Shown here: piece after piece, positions 8,111 to 17,428 of the stretch
Numbering within the stretch: position 1 is the first letter of the stretch
Layout: each line of letters opens with the position of its first letter
Assembly (NCBI RefSeq): GCF_902506415.1
Contig: NZ_LR733275.1
Span: 248,001 to 312,000 of the forward strand
Direction of reading: 5' to 3'
DNA from: Massilia sp. 9I
GTDB taxonomy: Bacteria > Pseudomonadota > Gammaproteobacteria > Burkholderiales > Burkholderiaceae_D
Length of the DNA: 64,000 nucleotides
The notes under the pieces: model-generated
Database searches by the model: none
The model's input: the letters and a program-made list of their open reading frames with translations, nothing else
What the model was told of the DNA's origin: nothing
Translations under genes and position numbers: made by a program

Positions 8111-9527
8111 GTCCCTGTGCCGGGTCGCCGCCGCGCTGGCCTTCGCGCTTGCCGGCGCCAGTGCAGTCCAGGCTGCCGCCACCATCACCATCGTCAACCA
8201 GAATGCGCCCGGAGAAGGCTTCAACGACCCGACCCCTGCCACGCCCGTTGGCGGCAATACCGGCACCACCCTCGGCCAACAGCGCCTGATCGCCTTCCAG
8301 CACGCCGCCAACATCTGGGGCAGGACGCTCGACAGCAGCGTCCCCATTCGCATCGGGGCGGCCTTCGTTCCGCTGGCCTGCACCGCCAACGGCGCCGTGC
8401 TCGGCTCGGCCGGCGCCTACGAGATCTGGACCGACTTCCCCAACGCGCCGCGCGCCAATACCTGGTACCCATCTGCGCTGGCCAGCAAGCTGGCCGGCAC
8501 CGACCTGACCGCGCCGGCCGACCCGCACATCATCGCGCGCTTCAATTCGCGCCTCGGCCTGTTCCCGGACTGCCTGCCCGGCTCGGGCTTCTACCTGGGG
8601 CTGGACAGGCGCTTCGGCAACCAGATCGACCTCGTCACCGTGCTACTGCACGAGATGGCGCACGGCCTCGGCTTCCAGACCTTCACCGATGACGAAACCG
8701 GCCAGCTGTTCTTCGGCATCCCCTCGGTGTGGGACTTCCACCTAGTCGACAACCGTACCAATACCCCGTGGGTGGCGATGACCGACGCCCAGCGCGCCGC
8801 TTCGGCCATCACCTGGCGCGGCCTGTCCTGGGACGGTCCGAACGTGAATGCGGCCGTGCCGCGGGTGCTGGGGCCACGCTCGAACCTGAACATCGGCGGG
8901 GCCAATGCCGGCGGCGCAGCAGGCAACTATTACGTGGGCGACGCGTCCTTCGGGCCGCCGCTCGGATCGCGGGCGGTCAGCGGCCAGCTGATGCCGGTCG
9001 TGGAACAGGCGAATGGCACCGGCCTGGCCTGCACGCCGCTCGGCGCCAACAATGCGACTGCGGTGCGCAACAACATCGCCCTGGTGGACCGCGGCACCTG
9101 CGACTTCGTCACCAAGGCGCGCAACGTCCAGGCCGCCGGCGCCATCGGCATGGTGGTCGTCGATAACGTGCCGGGCGACGTCGTCGGCCTGAGCGGCAAC
9201 GATCCAAGCATCACCATCCCATCGGTGCGGATCACGCTGGCGGACGGCAATACCATCAAGGCCTCGCTCCAGCAGCGTTCGCGTACCAAGTCGGGCGTCA
9301 CCGCCACCCTCGGCCTCGACCGCACCCGGCTGGCGGGAACCGACGAACGGCGCCGCATCCTGATGTACACGCCGAGCATCAATGCGCCGGGCTCTTCGGT
9401 GTCGCACTACACCACCGAAGCCAAGCCGAATCAGCTGATGGAGCCGTCGATTAACTCCGACCTGCTGCACGTCGTCAAGCCGCCGCGCGACCTGACCTTC
9501 CCGCTGCTGCGCGACATCGGCTGGTAA
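8097..9527 (+). CDS. Secreted zinc metalloprotease-like protein with PA domain
   Basis: A 476-residue exported protein with a signal peptide ending near VQAAATITIVNQNAPGEGFNDPTP. The zinc-binding motif is LLHEMAHGLGF (HExxHxxGF, near residue 185), typical of metzincin-like peptidases. It is followed by a protease-associated (PA) domain with VDRGTCDFVTKARNVQAAGA near residue 335. A late segment has YTPSINAPGSSVSHYTTE and LLRDIGW, the conserved end of this secreted family. It probably cleaves extracellular proteins. ATG 8097 has AAGGAG 5 nt upstream. It belongs to the three-gene secreted cluster starting at 7019. Confidence 0.88.
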   Translation: MKTIKSLCRVAAALAFALAGASAVQAAATITIVNQNAPGEGFNDPTPATPVGGNTGTTLGQQRLIAFQHAANIWGRTLDSSVPIRIGAAFVPLACTANGAVLGSAGAYEIWTDFPNAPRANTWYPSALASKLAGTDLTAPADPHIIARFNSRLGLFPDCLPGSGFYLGLDRRFGNQIDLVTVLLHEMAHGLGFQTFTDDETGQLFFGIPSVWDFHLVDNRTNTPWVAMTDAQRAASAITWRGLSWDGPNVNAAVPRVLGPRSNLNIGGANAGGAAGNYYVGDASFGPPLGSRAVSGQLMPVVEQANGTGLACTPLGANNATAVRNNIALVDRGTCDFVTKARNVQAAGAIGMVVVDNVPGDVVGLSGNDPSITIPSVRITLADGNTIKASLQQRSRTKSGVTATLGLDRTRLAGTDERRRILMYTPSINAPGSSVSHYTTEAKPNQLMEPSINSDLLHVVKPPRDLTFPLLRDIGW

Positions 9528-9572
9528 GACCAACGCAGCGCTCACCGGGCAGGCGCGATCCGCCTGCCCAAG

Positions 9573-9609
9573 AAAAAAGCCGGCGTCCCCACGAGGGAAG
9601 CCGGCTTTT
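9573..9609 (+). terminator. Bidirectional intrinsic terminator
   Basis: AAAAAAGCCGGC (9573-9584) and GCCGGCTTTT (9600-9609) form a GC-rich stem with an A-tract on one side and a T-tract on the other. It lies between the convergent metalloprotease and ppa genes and can terminate both strands. Confidence 0.88.
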
Positions 9610-9649
9610 CGCACAGGCCCGGCTCTTTCGCCAGGCTGGCTTTACCTGA

Positions 9650-10189
9650 TTATTCCTGGCCCTTGCGCTTGAACGCTTCGACGCCGTTGGTGATCTCGGC
9701 CTTGGCGGCTTCCGCATCGGCCCAGCCTTCGATCTTGACCCACTTGCCCGGCTCGAGGTCCTTGTAGTGCTCGAAGAAGTGCTGGATCTGCTTCAGGCGC
9801 AGTTCTTCCAGGTCTTCCAGCGACTGGATCTTCTTGTACATCGGCAGCACCTTCTCGACCGGCACCGCGATGACCTTGGCGTCGCCGCCACCGTCATCGG
9901 TCATCTTCAGCACGCCCAGCGCGCGGCAACGCACCACCACGCCCGGCGGCAGCGGGAACGGGGTGATCACGAGCACGTCGCATGGATCGCCGTCGTCGGC
10001 GATGGTCTGCGGCACGTAGCCGTAGTTGCACGGATAGTGCATGGCGGTACCCATGAAACGGTCGACGAAGATCGCGCCGCTGTCCTTGTCGACCTCGTAC
10101 TTGACCGGGTCGGCGTTCATCGGGATCTCGATGATGACGTTGAAGTCGTTCGGCACGTCTTTGCCGGCTGGGACGTTATTCAGGCTCAT
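9650..10189 (-). CDS. ppa: Inorganic pyrophosphatase
   Basis: A 179-residue soluble family I inorganic pyrophosphatase that hydrolyses PPi to two phosphates in the cytoplasm and drives biosynthesis forward. Hallmarks are [36 protein letters not shown] and the [11 protein letters not shown] signature (DGDPxDVxV) that carries the metal-binding aspartates. The length is normal for bacterial Ppa. The start follows AAGGAATACC. It lies downstream of the heme operon in the same orientation, but a hairpin at 10281 separates them. Confidence 0.97.
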   Translation of the reverse strand: MSLNNVPAGKDVPNDFNVIIEIPMNADPVKYEVDKDSGAIFVDRFMGTAMHYPCNYGYVPQTIADDGDPCDVLVITPFPLPPGVVVRCRALGVLKMTDDGGGDAKVIAVPVEKVLPMYKKIQSLEDLEELRLKQIQHFFEHYKDLEPGKWVKIEGWADAEAAKAEITNGVEAFKRKGQE

Positions 10190-10280
10190 GGTATTCCTTG
10201 GTTGCTGGGATTCAGTGAAAGTTTGACATTATAGCGAAACCGCCATGGCGGTGTCGCGTCGAGAGAGCCAGGAAAGGTGT

Positions 10281-10307
10281 CAAGGGGCGGCAGGCCGCCG
10301 CCCCTTG
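10281..10307 (-). terminator. Hairpin downstream of hemY
   Basis: An 11-bp perfect stem CAAGGGGCGGC (10281-10291) / GCCGCCCCTTG (10297-10307) with a 5-nt loop, 12 bp beyond the hemY stop. On the minus strand a short T-containing stretch follows (ACACCTTTCC). It probably ends the hemCDXY transcript ahead of ppa. Confidence 0.6.
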
Positions 10308-10318
10308 GCAGGTGTGCG

Positions 10319-11515
10319 TCAGAGGATACTGGCCAGCGCGCACTGCCGATAGTGATTCGCCGCTTCCTGCTCCTGCCCCAGCGCCTCGTGCATTTGGGCC
10401 AGCTTCAGGTGGGCTTCGCGCACCATCGACGCCTCGGTGGCGTCCGACAGCGCCTGCTCCAGGTAGCGCTGGGCCTTGCCCCAGAGCTTCTGCTTGAGGC
10501 AGAGAGAGCCCAGGGTCAGCGCCAGCTCGGCGTCCAGCGGACGCTCCTTGAGCCAGGTCTCGCAGTGCTCGATCTGGGCCAGCAAGGAAGGCGAGCCGGC
10601 CGGACCGGCGGCCTCGCGATAGGCGCGCACCACGCACTCGTCCCAGTTGGCCTTGAGCGCCTCCTCGGCGATGACGCGGGCCTCGTCGTGAAGGCCGCAG
10701 GCATTGAAGGCGTTTGCCGCGCGCGCCGCGATGAAGGGCACGCTGCGGTCGGCCGTCGGCACCCCGGCCCAGACGCGGCGCAGCGATTCGGCGTCATGGC
10801 CCTCTTCGCCCAGCAGCGCCTCGTAGGCCAGTTCGCGCAGGCGGTTCGACAAGGCCGGGTGCAGGGCCTTGCGCTTGTCCAGGATGCGCACCAGGCGCAG
10901 CACTTCCGGCCAGTTGCGGGCTTGCTGGTGCGCCTTCATCGACCATTGCAGCGCGTGGATGTGGCGCTGGCCGCTGGCGTTCAGTTCGGCCACGGCTTCC
11001 AGCGCCGCTTCCGGCTGGTGGTCATCGACCAGCAGTTCGGTCACCGTCATCAGGCGTGCGGTCTTGAGCGCATTGTCGTGCACGATGCCGGCCAGCCAGG
11101 CGTCGCGCCGGCTGGGTTCGCGCATGCGGTGCGCGGCGCGCGCGCCGATCAGGGCCGCCAGGCCGGCGTTCTCGGGCAGCTCGGCGGCGCGCATGGCAGC
11201 CTTTTCGGCGTGGCCGAAGCGGCCTTCGAACAAGGCCTTGAGGGCGTCGCGCAAACCCTTGTTGCCTTCACGCTCGCGCTTGCGCTGGCGGTAGGCCGCC
11301 ACGCGCTCGGGCATCTTCAGGGTCGATTTCAGCGCCCGCACCAGGCCGTACATGACCATGAACAGCAGCACCAGCAAGACCACGAACAGGTTGAGCGACA
11401 TGTCGAGCCGGTGCGGCGGGTAGAACAGCACCACGTTGCCCGGGTTGAAGCGGGCCGTCACGGCGACGCCGATCGCCGCGGCCATCAAGGCGACTAACCA
11501 GAGAAGGAGCCGCAT
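10319..11515 (-). CDS. hemY: HemY, TPR membrane protein of the heme operon
   Basis: A 398-residue inner-membrane protein with two N-terminal membrane helices (LLLWLVALMAAAIGVAV and LFVVLLVLLFMVMYGLV) and then a HemY_N domain. The long alpha-helical remainder reads as TPR repeats (for example AELALTLGSLCLKQKLWGKAQRYLEQAL). It is the proteobacterial HemY-type TPR protein, not the oxygen-dependent protoporphyrinogen oxidase also called HemY. It is implicated in heme/tetrapyrrole pathway organisation, and its exact role is not settled in the family. It is the last gene of hemC-hemD-hemX-hemY and starts 1 nt after the hemX stop. Confidence 0.92.
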   Translation of the reverse strand: MRLLLWLVALMAAAIGVAVTARFNPGNVVLFYPPHRLDMSLNLFVVLLVLLFMVMYGLVRALKSTLKMPERVAAYRQRKREREGNKGLRDALKALFEGRFGHAEKAAMRAAELPENAGLAALIGARAAHRMREPSRRDAWLAGIVHDNALKTARLMTVTELLVDDHQPEAALEAVAELNASGQRHIHALQWSMKAHQQARNWPEVLRLVRILDKRKALHPALSNRLRELAYEALLGEEGHDAESLRRVWAGVPTADRSVPFIAARAANAFNACGLHDEARVIAEEALKANWDECVVRAYREAAGPAGSPSLLAQIEHCETWLKERPLDAELALTLGSLCLKQKLWGKAQRYLEQALSDATEASMVREAHLKLAQMHEALGQEQEAANHYRQCALASIL

Positions 11516-11516
11516 C

Positions 11517-12644
11517 TTATTGCTTCGCCTTGTAGTTGCGCACTGCGTTCAGGCTCTCGGACAGGGTCGGCATTTCGATCGTCAGGTTGTTCGCCTGGAC
11601 CTGGCGCAGCGCGCTCTGCGCCGACTGGGTGGCGCGGGCGCGCGTGTCGAAATACTTGAGCAGGATTTCCTGGCTGCTGGCGAGGTCGTCGCGGAAGGTC
11701 GCTTCGTTACGCGACAGCAGCGCCAGGCGCGCGTTGAGCAGGCGCAGCTTGAGGTTCTCGCGCACGAAGAAGGATTCGGTCGGCGACAGCATCAACGCTT
11801 CCGGTGTGTCGACGCTGCGCACGCGCACCAGCTGGCGCACGTCGTCCCACATCTCCTGGCTCCAGTTGCGCCAGGTCTGGGTCATGCGCTGGCCCAGGCT
11901 CAAGGTCTCTGGAGCAGGCTCGGCGGCGGCTTTAGGGGCATTCTTCCGGGTGCTGCGCACCGGCGCGGCCGGCAGCAGGGGCTTCTCGTCGGACAGCATC
12001 GGCAGCGTGTCGACATGGGCGATCACGTTGTCCAGGCGCAGCGCCACGCCGGCCAGGTCGACCGCCGGCATCGCCTTGAGGCGTTCGATGTCGGCGCCGA
12101 TCGCGCGGCGGATGTTCAGGAATTGCGGCTTGTCCGAGCGGCCCAGCGAGCGGTCGGCGTTCTGCAGCGCGATCAGGGCGCCCTGCACGTTGCCGGCCAG
12201 CTGCAGCTGTTGGCTGGCGGTGGTCAAGACCTGCTCGATCTCGGTCAATGCCCATTCGTCGCGGTTCTTGGACAGGTCCTGGTAAAGCTGTTCCAGGGCC
12301 AGCTGCTGGGTCTGGGCCTCGGACTGCCGGCTTTCCAGCACGCCGACCTTGATTTGCAGTTCCTTGGCCGTGTCCGACACCTCGCGCGCCAGCGCCGCGG
12401 TCTCGGCATTGACGGCGTTGCCCTTCTGCAGGCTCTGCGCCATGTCGCGGCGCAGGGTATTGATGCGGCTGTGCGAGGTCCAGGTCTGCACCGCCAGCAG
12501 CAGTGCCAGGATCGCCACCGCCGCCGGCAGCGGACGCTGCAGCGCCTGCAGCAGGCCCTGCCCGTTCGACGGGCGCAGGGGCGCCTTCTGGACGGTGACG
12601 TTGGCCGCCGGGATCGGTTCTGGATGGGGTGGTTGTTCGTTCAT
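11517..12644 (-). CDS. hemX: HemX family protein
   Basis: A 375-residue single-pass membrane protein. It has a short proline-rich cytoplasmic N-terminus, one membrane helix (PAAVAILALLLAVQTW near residue 38), then coiled-coil and helical sequence with a DEWALTEIEQVLTTASQQLQLAGN segment that is the HemX core. It is often annotated as uroporphyrinogen-III C-methyltransferase, but no SAM-binding methyltransferase fold is visible, so that name is not used here. ATG 12644 follows the hemD stop by 2 nt. Longer upstream in-frame codons lie inside hemD and are rejected. Confidence 0.9.
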   Translation of the reverse strand: MNEQPPHPEPIPAANVTVQKAPLRPSNGQGLLQALQRPLPAAVAILALLLAVQTWTSHSRINTLRRDMAQSLQKGNAVNAETAALAREVSDTAKELQIKVGVLESRQSEAQTQQLALEQLYQDLSKNRDEWALTEIEQVLTTASQQLQLAGNVQGALIALQNADRSLGRSDKPQFLNIRRAIGADIERLKAMPAVDLAGVALRLDNVIAHVDTLPMLSDEKPLLPAAPVRSTRKNAPKAAAEPAPETLSLGQRMTQTWRNWSQEMWDDVRQLVRVRSVDTPEALMLSPTESFFVRENLKLRLLNARLALLSRNEATFRDDLASSQEILLKYFDTRARATQSAQSALRQVQANNLTIEMPTLSESLNAVRNYKAKQ

Positions 12645-12646
12645 AC

Positions 12647-13414
12647 TTAAGATTGTAATCCAGCAAGTAAGCTTGCGTCGCCCGAACCGGTCAGGGTGAC
12701 CAGTTCGCATCCCAGGCCGCGCGCCGTCTCGGCAATGCGGGCGTGGGGAACGATCAGATGTTGCGCCTTGAGCCGCCCGAACCCGTCCACGGGGTCCAGC
12801 TGCCGCACCAGCGCCGCCAGCCCGCGCAGCGCTTCCGAACTCGTGATTATCCAGTCGTTCGGCTGTGCCAGCAAGGCGCATAGCTCGGCGGCAAGCGCCG
12901 GCGTCAACTGGGGCACACTACGACGGTAGGCGGCTACGGTGTCGACCAGGGCGCCGGACGCGCGCAGGGTATCGGCCATCAGTTCGCGTCCGCTTTCGCC
13001 GCGCACGATCAGCACCCGCCGGCCCGCGAAGGCAGTAAGGTCGAGGCTGGCCAGCAGGTGCTCCGAGTCGCTGGCGGCCGCGTTCGGCGGGCAATGGATG
13101 GTGGCCTTGTCAACGGTGACGCCGTGGCGCGCCAGGGCCGCGCGGCTACCCTCTCCGACCACGCCGATCGGCACCCCGGGCGGCCAGCCCGGCAGGTGGG
13201 CAAAGGCGGCGTCGATCGCGTTCGGCGACACGAAGGCGACCAGCGCATAGGACGGCAACTCGGCCAGTGCGGCCTGCAGCGCGCTGGTATCGTCGAGCGG
13301 TGCGATCTCGAGCAGCGGCAAGACGACGGCGCGGCGCCCCAGCGCCGTGACGGCCTGCGCCAGGCTTTCCGCCTGGGCGCGTGGCCGGGTGATGACGACT
13401 GCCCGCTCAGGCAT
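12647..13414 (-). CDS. hemD: Uroporphyrinogen-III synthase
   Basis: A 255-residue HemD that cyclises hydroxymethylbilane to uroporphyrinogen III with inversion of ring D. The N-terminus [19 protein letters not shown] and the later [15 protein letters not shown] segment match the conserved, low-similarity HemD fold; typical length is 240-270. ATG 13414 overlaps the hemC stop by 8 nt (ATGCCTGA), so the two enzymes acting in series are translationally coupled. Confidence 0.93.
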   Translation of the reverse strand: MPERAVVITRPRAQAESLAQAVTALGRRAVVLPLLEIAPLDDTSALQAALAELPSYALVAFVSPNAIDAAFAHLPGWPPGVPIGVVGEGSRAALARHGVTVDKATIHCPPNAAASDSEHLLASLDLTAFAGRRVLIVRGESGRELMADTLRASGALVDTVAAYRRSVPQLTPALAAELCALLAQPNDWIITSSEALRGLAALVRQLDPVDGFGRLKAQHLIVPHARIAETARGLGCELVTLTGSGDASLLAGLQS

Positions 13415-14447
13415 CCTGGCTGGTCGGCGAACCAGGTTCGAGTGCGGCTTCCTGCTTGATCGCCTCGAGAATGCCGCGCGCATCCTGGTCGTCCAGCAGG
13501 ATCGACACCTGTTCGCCCAGGAATTCCGGATGCTCCCAGGAACCGGCCACTTCGGCCCGGGCGGTACGCTGGCCGTCCGGCGTCGCCACCATGGCGCGCA
13601 GGCGCATGGTGGTGCCGGTCACCGTGGCAAAGGCCGCCAGCGGAATCTGGCAGCTGCCGCCGAAGATTTTCGAGACCTTGCGCTCGGCCGCCACGGCACG
13701 CGAGGTGGCGTCGTGGTTCAGCGGCGCCAGCAATGCGCGCAGGTCGACACCGTCGCTGCGCGCGCTGGAAACGATTTCGATCGCCATCGCGCCCTGCCCG
13801 GCGGCCGGCAGGCTGTCTTCCGGTTCGAGCAGCGCACGGATGCGCTGGGGCAGGCCGAGGCGCTTCAGGCCGGCAGCGGCCAGGATGATGGCCGCGTACT
13901 CGCCGCGGTCGAGCTTGCCCAGGCGGGTGTCGAGGTTGCCGCGCAGCGGCTTGATCACGAGCTGCGGGTAGCGCGCCGCGATCAGGGCCTGGCGGCGCAG
14001 GCTGCTGGTGCCGACGATGCTGCCTGCCGGCAGGTCGGCCAGGCTGGCGTAGTCGTTCGAGACGAAGGCGTCGCGCGGGTCTTCGCGTTCGAGCACGGCG
14101 GCCAGCTCGAAGCCTTCCGGCAGCTCCATCGGCACGTCCTTGAGCGAGTGCACGGCCAGGTCGGCGCGGCCTTCGGCCATCGCCACTTCCAGTTCCTTGA
14201 CGAACAGGCCCTTGCCGCCGACTTTCGACAGCGTGCGGTCGAGGATCTGGTCGCCCCGTGTTGTCATTCCGAGAATTTCGACGCTGCACTGCGGATATAA
14301 TGCGGCGAGGCGCTCACGCACATGTTCCGCTTGCCACATGGCGAGGCGGCTCTCGCGGGATGCAATAATGAGCTTTTGAGGCGTCAGTTGCGCGGGCGCT
14401 CCCGGCGCCGTTTCAGTACTATTCAACACGGATTCTTTCACAGTCAT
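13407..14447 (-). CDS. hemC: Porphobilinogen deaminase (hydroxymethylbilane synthase)
   Basis: A 346-residue HemC that polymerises four porphobilinogens to hydroxymethylbilane. Hallmarks are [42 protein letters not shown] with the conserved Lys-Asp, [16 protein letters not shown], and the dipyrromethane-binding cysteine in [14 protein letters not shown] 14447 ([10 protein letters not shown]) is preferred. In-frame codons up to 14549 would add 34 residues without homology and run into the promoter region shared with divergent ppc. It is the first gene of the heme operon. Confidence 0.95.
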   Translation of the reverse strand: MTVKESVLNSTETAPGAPAQLTPQKLIIASRESRLAMWQAEHVRERLAALYPQCSVEILGMTTRGDQILDRTLSKVGGKGLFVKELEVAMAEGRADLAVHSLKDVPMELPEGFELAAVLEREDPRDAFVSNDYASLADLPAGSIVGTSSLRRQALIAARYPQLVIKPLRGNLDTRLGKLDRGEYAAIILAAAGLKRLGLPQRIRALLEPEDSLPAAGQGAMAIEIVSSARSDGVDLRALLAPLNHDATSRAVAAERKVSKIFGGSCQIPLAAFATVTGTTMRLRAMVATPDGQRTARAEVAGSWEHPEFLGEQVSILLDDQDARGILEAIKQEAALEPGSPTSQDA

Positions 14448-14565
14448 CGGGCCCACCAGGACGATGCCGGTGTTCGGCCCTTGCATAAGATCACAAATTT
14501 TAGCATGGGCCCTCTTGCAGACAATGGCGAACCGCCATGGCACTAACAATTAACTTGTGGTCGAT

Positions 14566-17373
14566 ATGGATAATCCTGCTGCACTAGACAACCCTGCCGT
14601 ACCGAGCGCTCCTGATAAGGACGCGCCGCTGAAAGAAGACATCCGCCTGCTCGGCCGCCTGCTCGGCGACGTGCTGCGCGAACAGGAAGGCGACGCCGTG
14701 TTCGAAGTCGTCGAAACCGTGCGCCAGACCGCCGTGCGTTTCCGCCGCGACGCCGACCCGCAGGCCGGCGAAGAATTGACGACGCTGCTGCACAAGCTCA
14801 CGCGCGACCAGACCATTTCGGTGGTACGCGCCTTCTCCTACTTCTCGCACCTGGCCAACATCGCCGAGGACCAGCACCACATCCGCCGCCGCCGCGCGCA
14901 CCTGATGCGCGGCGCCGCGCCGCGCCAGGGCAGCGTGGCCCATGCCCTCGGCAATCTGCGCGACGCCGGCGTGCCGCAGGACGTGGTCGAAGACTTCTTC
15001 AAGGAGGCCCTGATCGCGCCGGTGCTCACCGCCCACCCGACCGAAGTCCAGCGCAAGAGCATCCTCGACGCCGAGCACGATATCGCCCGCCTGCTGGCCG
15101 AGCGCGACCTGGGACTGACGCCCAAGGAACTCAAGCGCAACACCCAGCTGCTGCAGGCGCGCGTGGCGACCCTGTGGCAAACGCGCATGCTGCGCTACTC
15201 GAAGCTGACCGTGGCCGACGAGATCGACAACGCCCTGTCCTACTACCGCATCACCTTCCTGCGCGAGGTGCCGGGCCTGTACGACGACATCGAGGACGAG
15301 ATCGCATCGTGCTATCAGGGCGAAGCGCGGCAGCTCGACGACGCCCAGTTCCTGCAGATGGGCAGCTGGATCGGCGGCGACCGCGACGGCAACCCGAACG
15401 TCAACGCCGACACCATGCGCCACGCGCTGGTGCGCCAGTCGACCACCATCCTCGACTTCTACCTGGAAGAAGTGCACGCGCTCGGCGCCGAGCTGTCCAC
15501 GTCGACGCTGCTGGTGCCGGTGACGCCGCAGATGCAGGCGCTGGCCGACGCTTCGATCGACGCCTCGCCCCACCGCAGCGACGAGCCTTACCGCCGCGCC
15601 CTGATCGGTATCTACGCGCGCCTGGCCGCCACCGCACGCGAGCTGGGCGTCGACCACATCCTGCGCAAGGAAGTCGGCGAAGCCCCGCCCTACCTCGACG
15701 CCGGCCTGTTCGCGGCCGACCTCGAAGTGCTGGCCGATTCGCTGCGCGCCAACCATGGCGCCGTGCTGGTCGAACCGCGCCTGGCAGGCCTCAAGCGCGC
15801 CGCGCGCATCTTCGGCTTCCACCTGGCTTCGCTCGACATGCGCCAGAGCTCGGACGTGCACGAGCGCGTGCTGGCCGAACTGTTCGCGCGCGCCGGCAGC
15901 GAAGCCGATTACGCCGCCCTGAGCGAAGAGCGCAAGGTGCAACTGCTGCTGAGCGAACTGGCGCAGCCGCGCCCCCTGTACTCGCCCTACGAGAGCTATT
16001 CGGACGAGACCAATTCGGAACTGGCGATCCTGCGCGCCGCGCGCGAGATCCGCCAGCGCTACGGCAACCGCGCGATCCGCAACTACATCATCTCGCACAC
16101 CGAGACCGTGTCGGACCTGCTGGAAGTCCTGCTGCTGCAGAAGGAAACCGGCCTGCTGCGGGTGTCGAGCGGCTCCTGCGACGTGATGGTGATCCCGCTG
16201 TTCGAGACCATCCCCGACCTGCAGCGCGCCAGCGGCATCATGGACGAATGGATGTCGATCCCGCTAGTGGCCGGGGTCATCGAACGGCAGGGCCGGCTGC
16301 AGGAAGTCATGCTCGGCTATTCGGACTCGAACAAGGACGGCGGTTTCCTCACCTCGAACTGGGAGCTGTACCAGGCCGAGCTGAAGCTGGTCGACGTGTT
16401 CGCCGCCAAAGGCGTCAAGCTGCGCCTGTTCCATGGCCGCGGCGGCACCGTCGGCCGCGGCGGCGGCCCGAGCTACGACGCGATCCGCGCCCAGCCGCCG
16501 GGCACCGTCAACGGCCAGATCCGCCTGACCGAACAGGGCGAGATCATCTCCTCCAAGTTCTCCAACCCGGAGATCGGCCGCCGCAACCTGGAGCTGCTGG
16601 TGGCGGCGACGCTGGAAGCGAGCCTGAGCCCGCGCGCCGCTGACGAAATCAGCAACGGCCGCCTGGCGCGCTTCGAAGCCGTGATGGCCGAGCTGTCCGA
16701 GCGCGCCTACCGGGCCTACCGCAACCTGGTCTACGAAACCCCAGGCTTCACCGACTACTTCTTCAGTGCTACGCCGATCGCCGAGATCGCGGAACTGAAC
16801 CTCGGTTCACGTCCAGCCTCGCGCAAGTCGACCCGCCGCATCGAAGATTTGCGCGCGATTCCCTGGGGCTTCTCCTGGGGCCAGTGCCGCCTGCTGCTGC
16901 CGGGCTGGTACGGCTTCGGCACCGCGGTGAGCGGCTGGCTGGCCGACGGCGACCGCGCCGAGCGCCTCGCGCTGCTGCGCGAGATGTACCACGGCTGGCC
17001 CTTCTTCGCGACCCTGCTGTCGAACATGGACATGGTGCTGGCCAAGACCGACCTGGCGATCGCTTCGCGCTATGCGGGACTGGTGGCGGACGCGGAATTG
17101 CGCGAGCGGATCTTCCGCCGCATCACGGCGGAGCATGGCGAAACGCTGCGCTGCCTGGAAGCCGTAACGGAGGTGAGCGAACGGCTGGCGGGCAACCCGC
17201 TGCTGGCGCGCTCGATCCAGAACCGCTTTGCCTATCTGGATCCGCTGAACCACCTGCAGGTGGAACTGATCGACCGCCGCCGCAAGCTGGGCGACAACGT
17301 GGACCCGCGGGTGCATCGCGGGATTCACCTGTCGATCAATGGAGTGGCTGCGGGCTTGAGAAACACCGGCTGA
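14566..17373 (+). CDS. ppc: Phosphoenolpyruvate carboxylase
   Basis: A 935-residue enzyme carboxylating PEP to oxaloacetate, the main anaplerotic entry to the TCA cycle. Visible motifs are the catalytic [13 protein letters not shown] (His near residue 155), [14 protein letters not shown], the second signature [13 protein letters not shown], the glycine-rich [14 protein letters not shown] loop, and the C-terminal LRNTG that forms part of the allosteric site. ATG 14566 is chosen; a GTG at 14557 would add three residues. It is divergent from hemC across a 118-bp intergenic region, a familiar betaproteobacterial arrangement. Confidence 0.96.
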   Translation: MDNPAALDNPAVPSAPDKDAPLKEDIRLLGRLLGDVLREQEGDAVFEVVETVRQTAVRFRRDADPQAGEELTTLLHKLTRDQTISVVRAFSYFSHLANIAEDQHHIRRRRAHLMRGAAPRQGSVAHALGNLRDAGVPQDVVEDFFKEALIAPVLTAHPTEVQRKSILDAEHDIARLLAERDLGLTPKELKRNTQLLQARVATLWQTRMLRYSKLTVADEIDNALSYYRITFLREVPGLYDDIEDEIASCYQGEARQLDDAQFLQMGSWIGGDRDGNPNVNADTMRHALVRQSTTILDFYLEEVHALGAELSTSTLLVPVTPQMQALADASIDASPHRSDEPYRRALIGIYARLAATARELGVDHILRKEVGEAPPYLDAGLFAADLEVLADSLRANHGAVLVEPRLAGLKRAARIFGFHLASLDMRQSSDVHERVLAELFARAGSEADYAALSEERKVQLLLSELAQPRPLYSPYESYSDETNSELAILRAAREIRQRYGNRAIRNYIISHTETVSDLLEVLLLQKETGLLRVSSGSCDVMVIPLFETIPDLQRASGIMDEWMSIPLVAGVIERQGRLQEVMLGYSDSNKDGGFLTSNWELYQAELKLVDVFAAKGVKLRLFHGRGGTVGRGGGPSYDAIRAQPPGTVNGQIRLTEQGEIISSKFSNPEIGRRNLELLVAATLEASLSPRAADEISNGRLARFEAVMAELSERAYRAYRNLVYETPGFTDYFFSATPIAEIAELNLGSRPASRKSTRRIEDLRAIPWGFSWGQCRLLLPGWYGFGTAVSGWLADGDRAERLALLREMYHGWPFFATLLSNMDMVLAKTDLAIASRYAGLVADAELRERIFRRITAEHGETLRCLEAVTEVSERLAGNPLLARSIQNRFAYLDPLNHLQVELIDRRRKLGDNVDPRVHRGIHLSINGVAAGLRNTG

Positions 17374-17390
17374 CTCGACCAGCCGGTGTT
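17362..17390 (+). terminator. Hairpin overlapping the ppc stop codon
   Basis: A perfect 10-bp inverted repeat AACACCGGCT / AGCCGGTGTT with a 9-nt loop that contains the ppc stop codon. There is no T-run. A second hairpin follows at 17399. Confidence 0.5.
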
Positions 17391-17398
17391 CGGATGAT

Positions 17399-17425
17399 GG
17401 TGGGCGGGGGAGCCGCCCACCCTAC
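17399..17425. repeat. REP-like palindrome, copy 1
   Basis: GGTGGGCGG (17399-17407) and CCGCCCACC (17413-17421) form a perfect stem with loop GGGAG. The minus-strand end contains TAGGGTGGGC, which recurs in the hairpin at 39605. It lies between the convergent ppc and glycosidase-like genes and could also act as a terminator for both. Confidence 0.5.
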
Positions 17426-17428
17426 ATG

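Noticed and set aside
11517..12644. Annotation of hemX as uroporphyrinogen-III C-methyltransferase
   Set aside because: No SAM-binding or CobA-like motifs are visible; the protein is a single-pass membrane coiled-coil protein, so only HemX family membership is supported.
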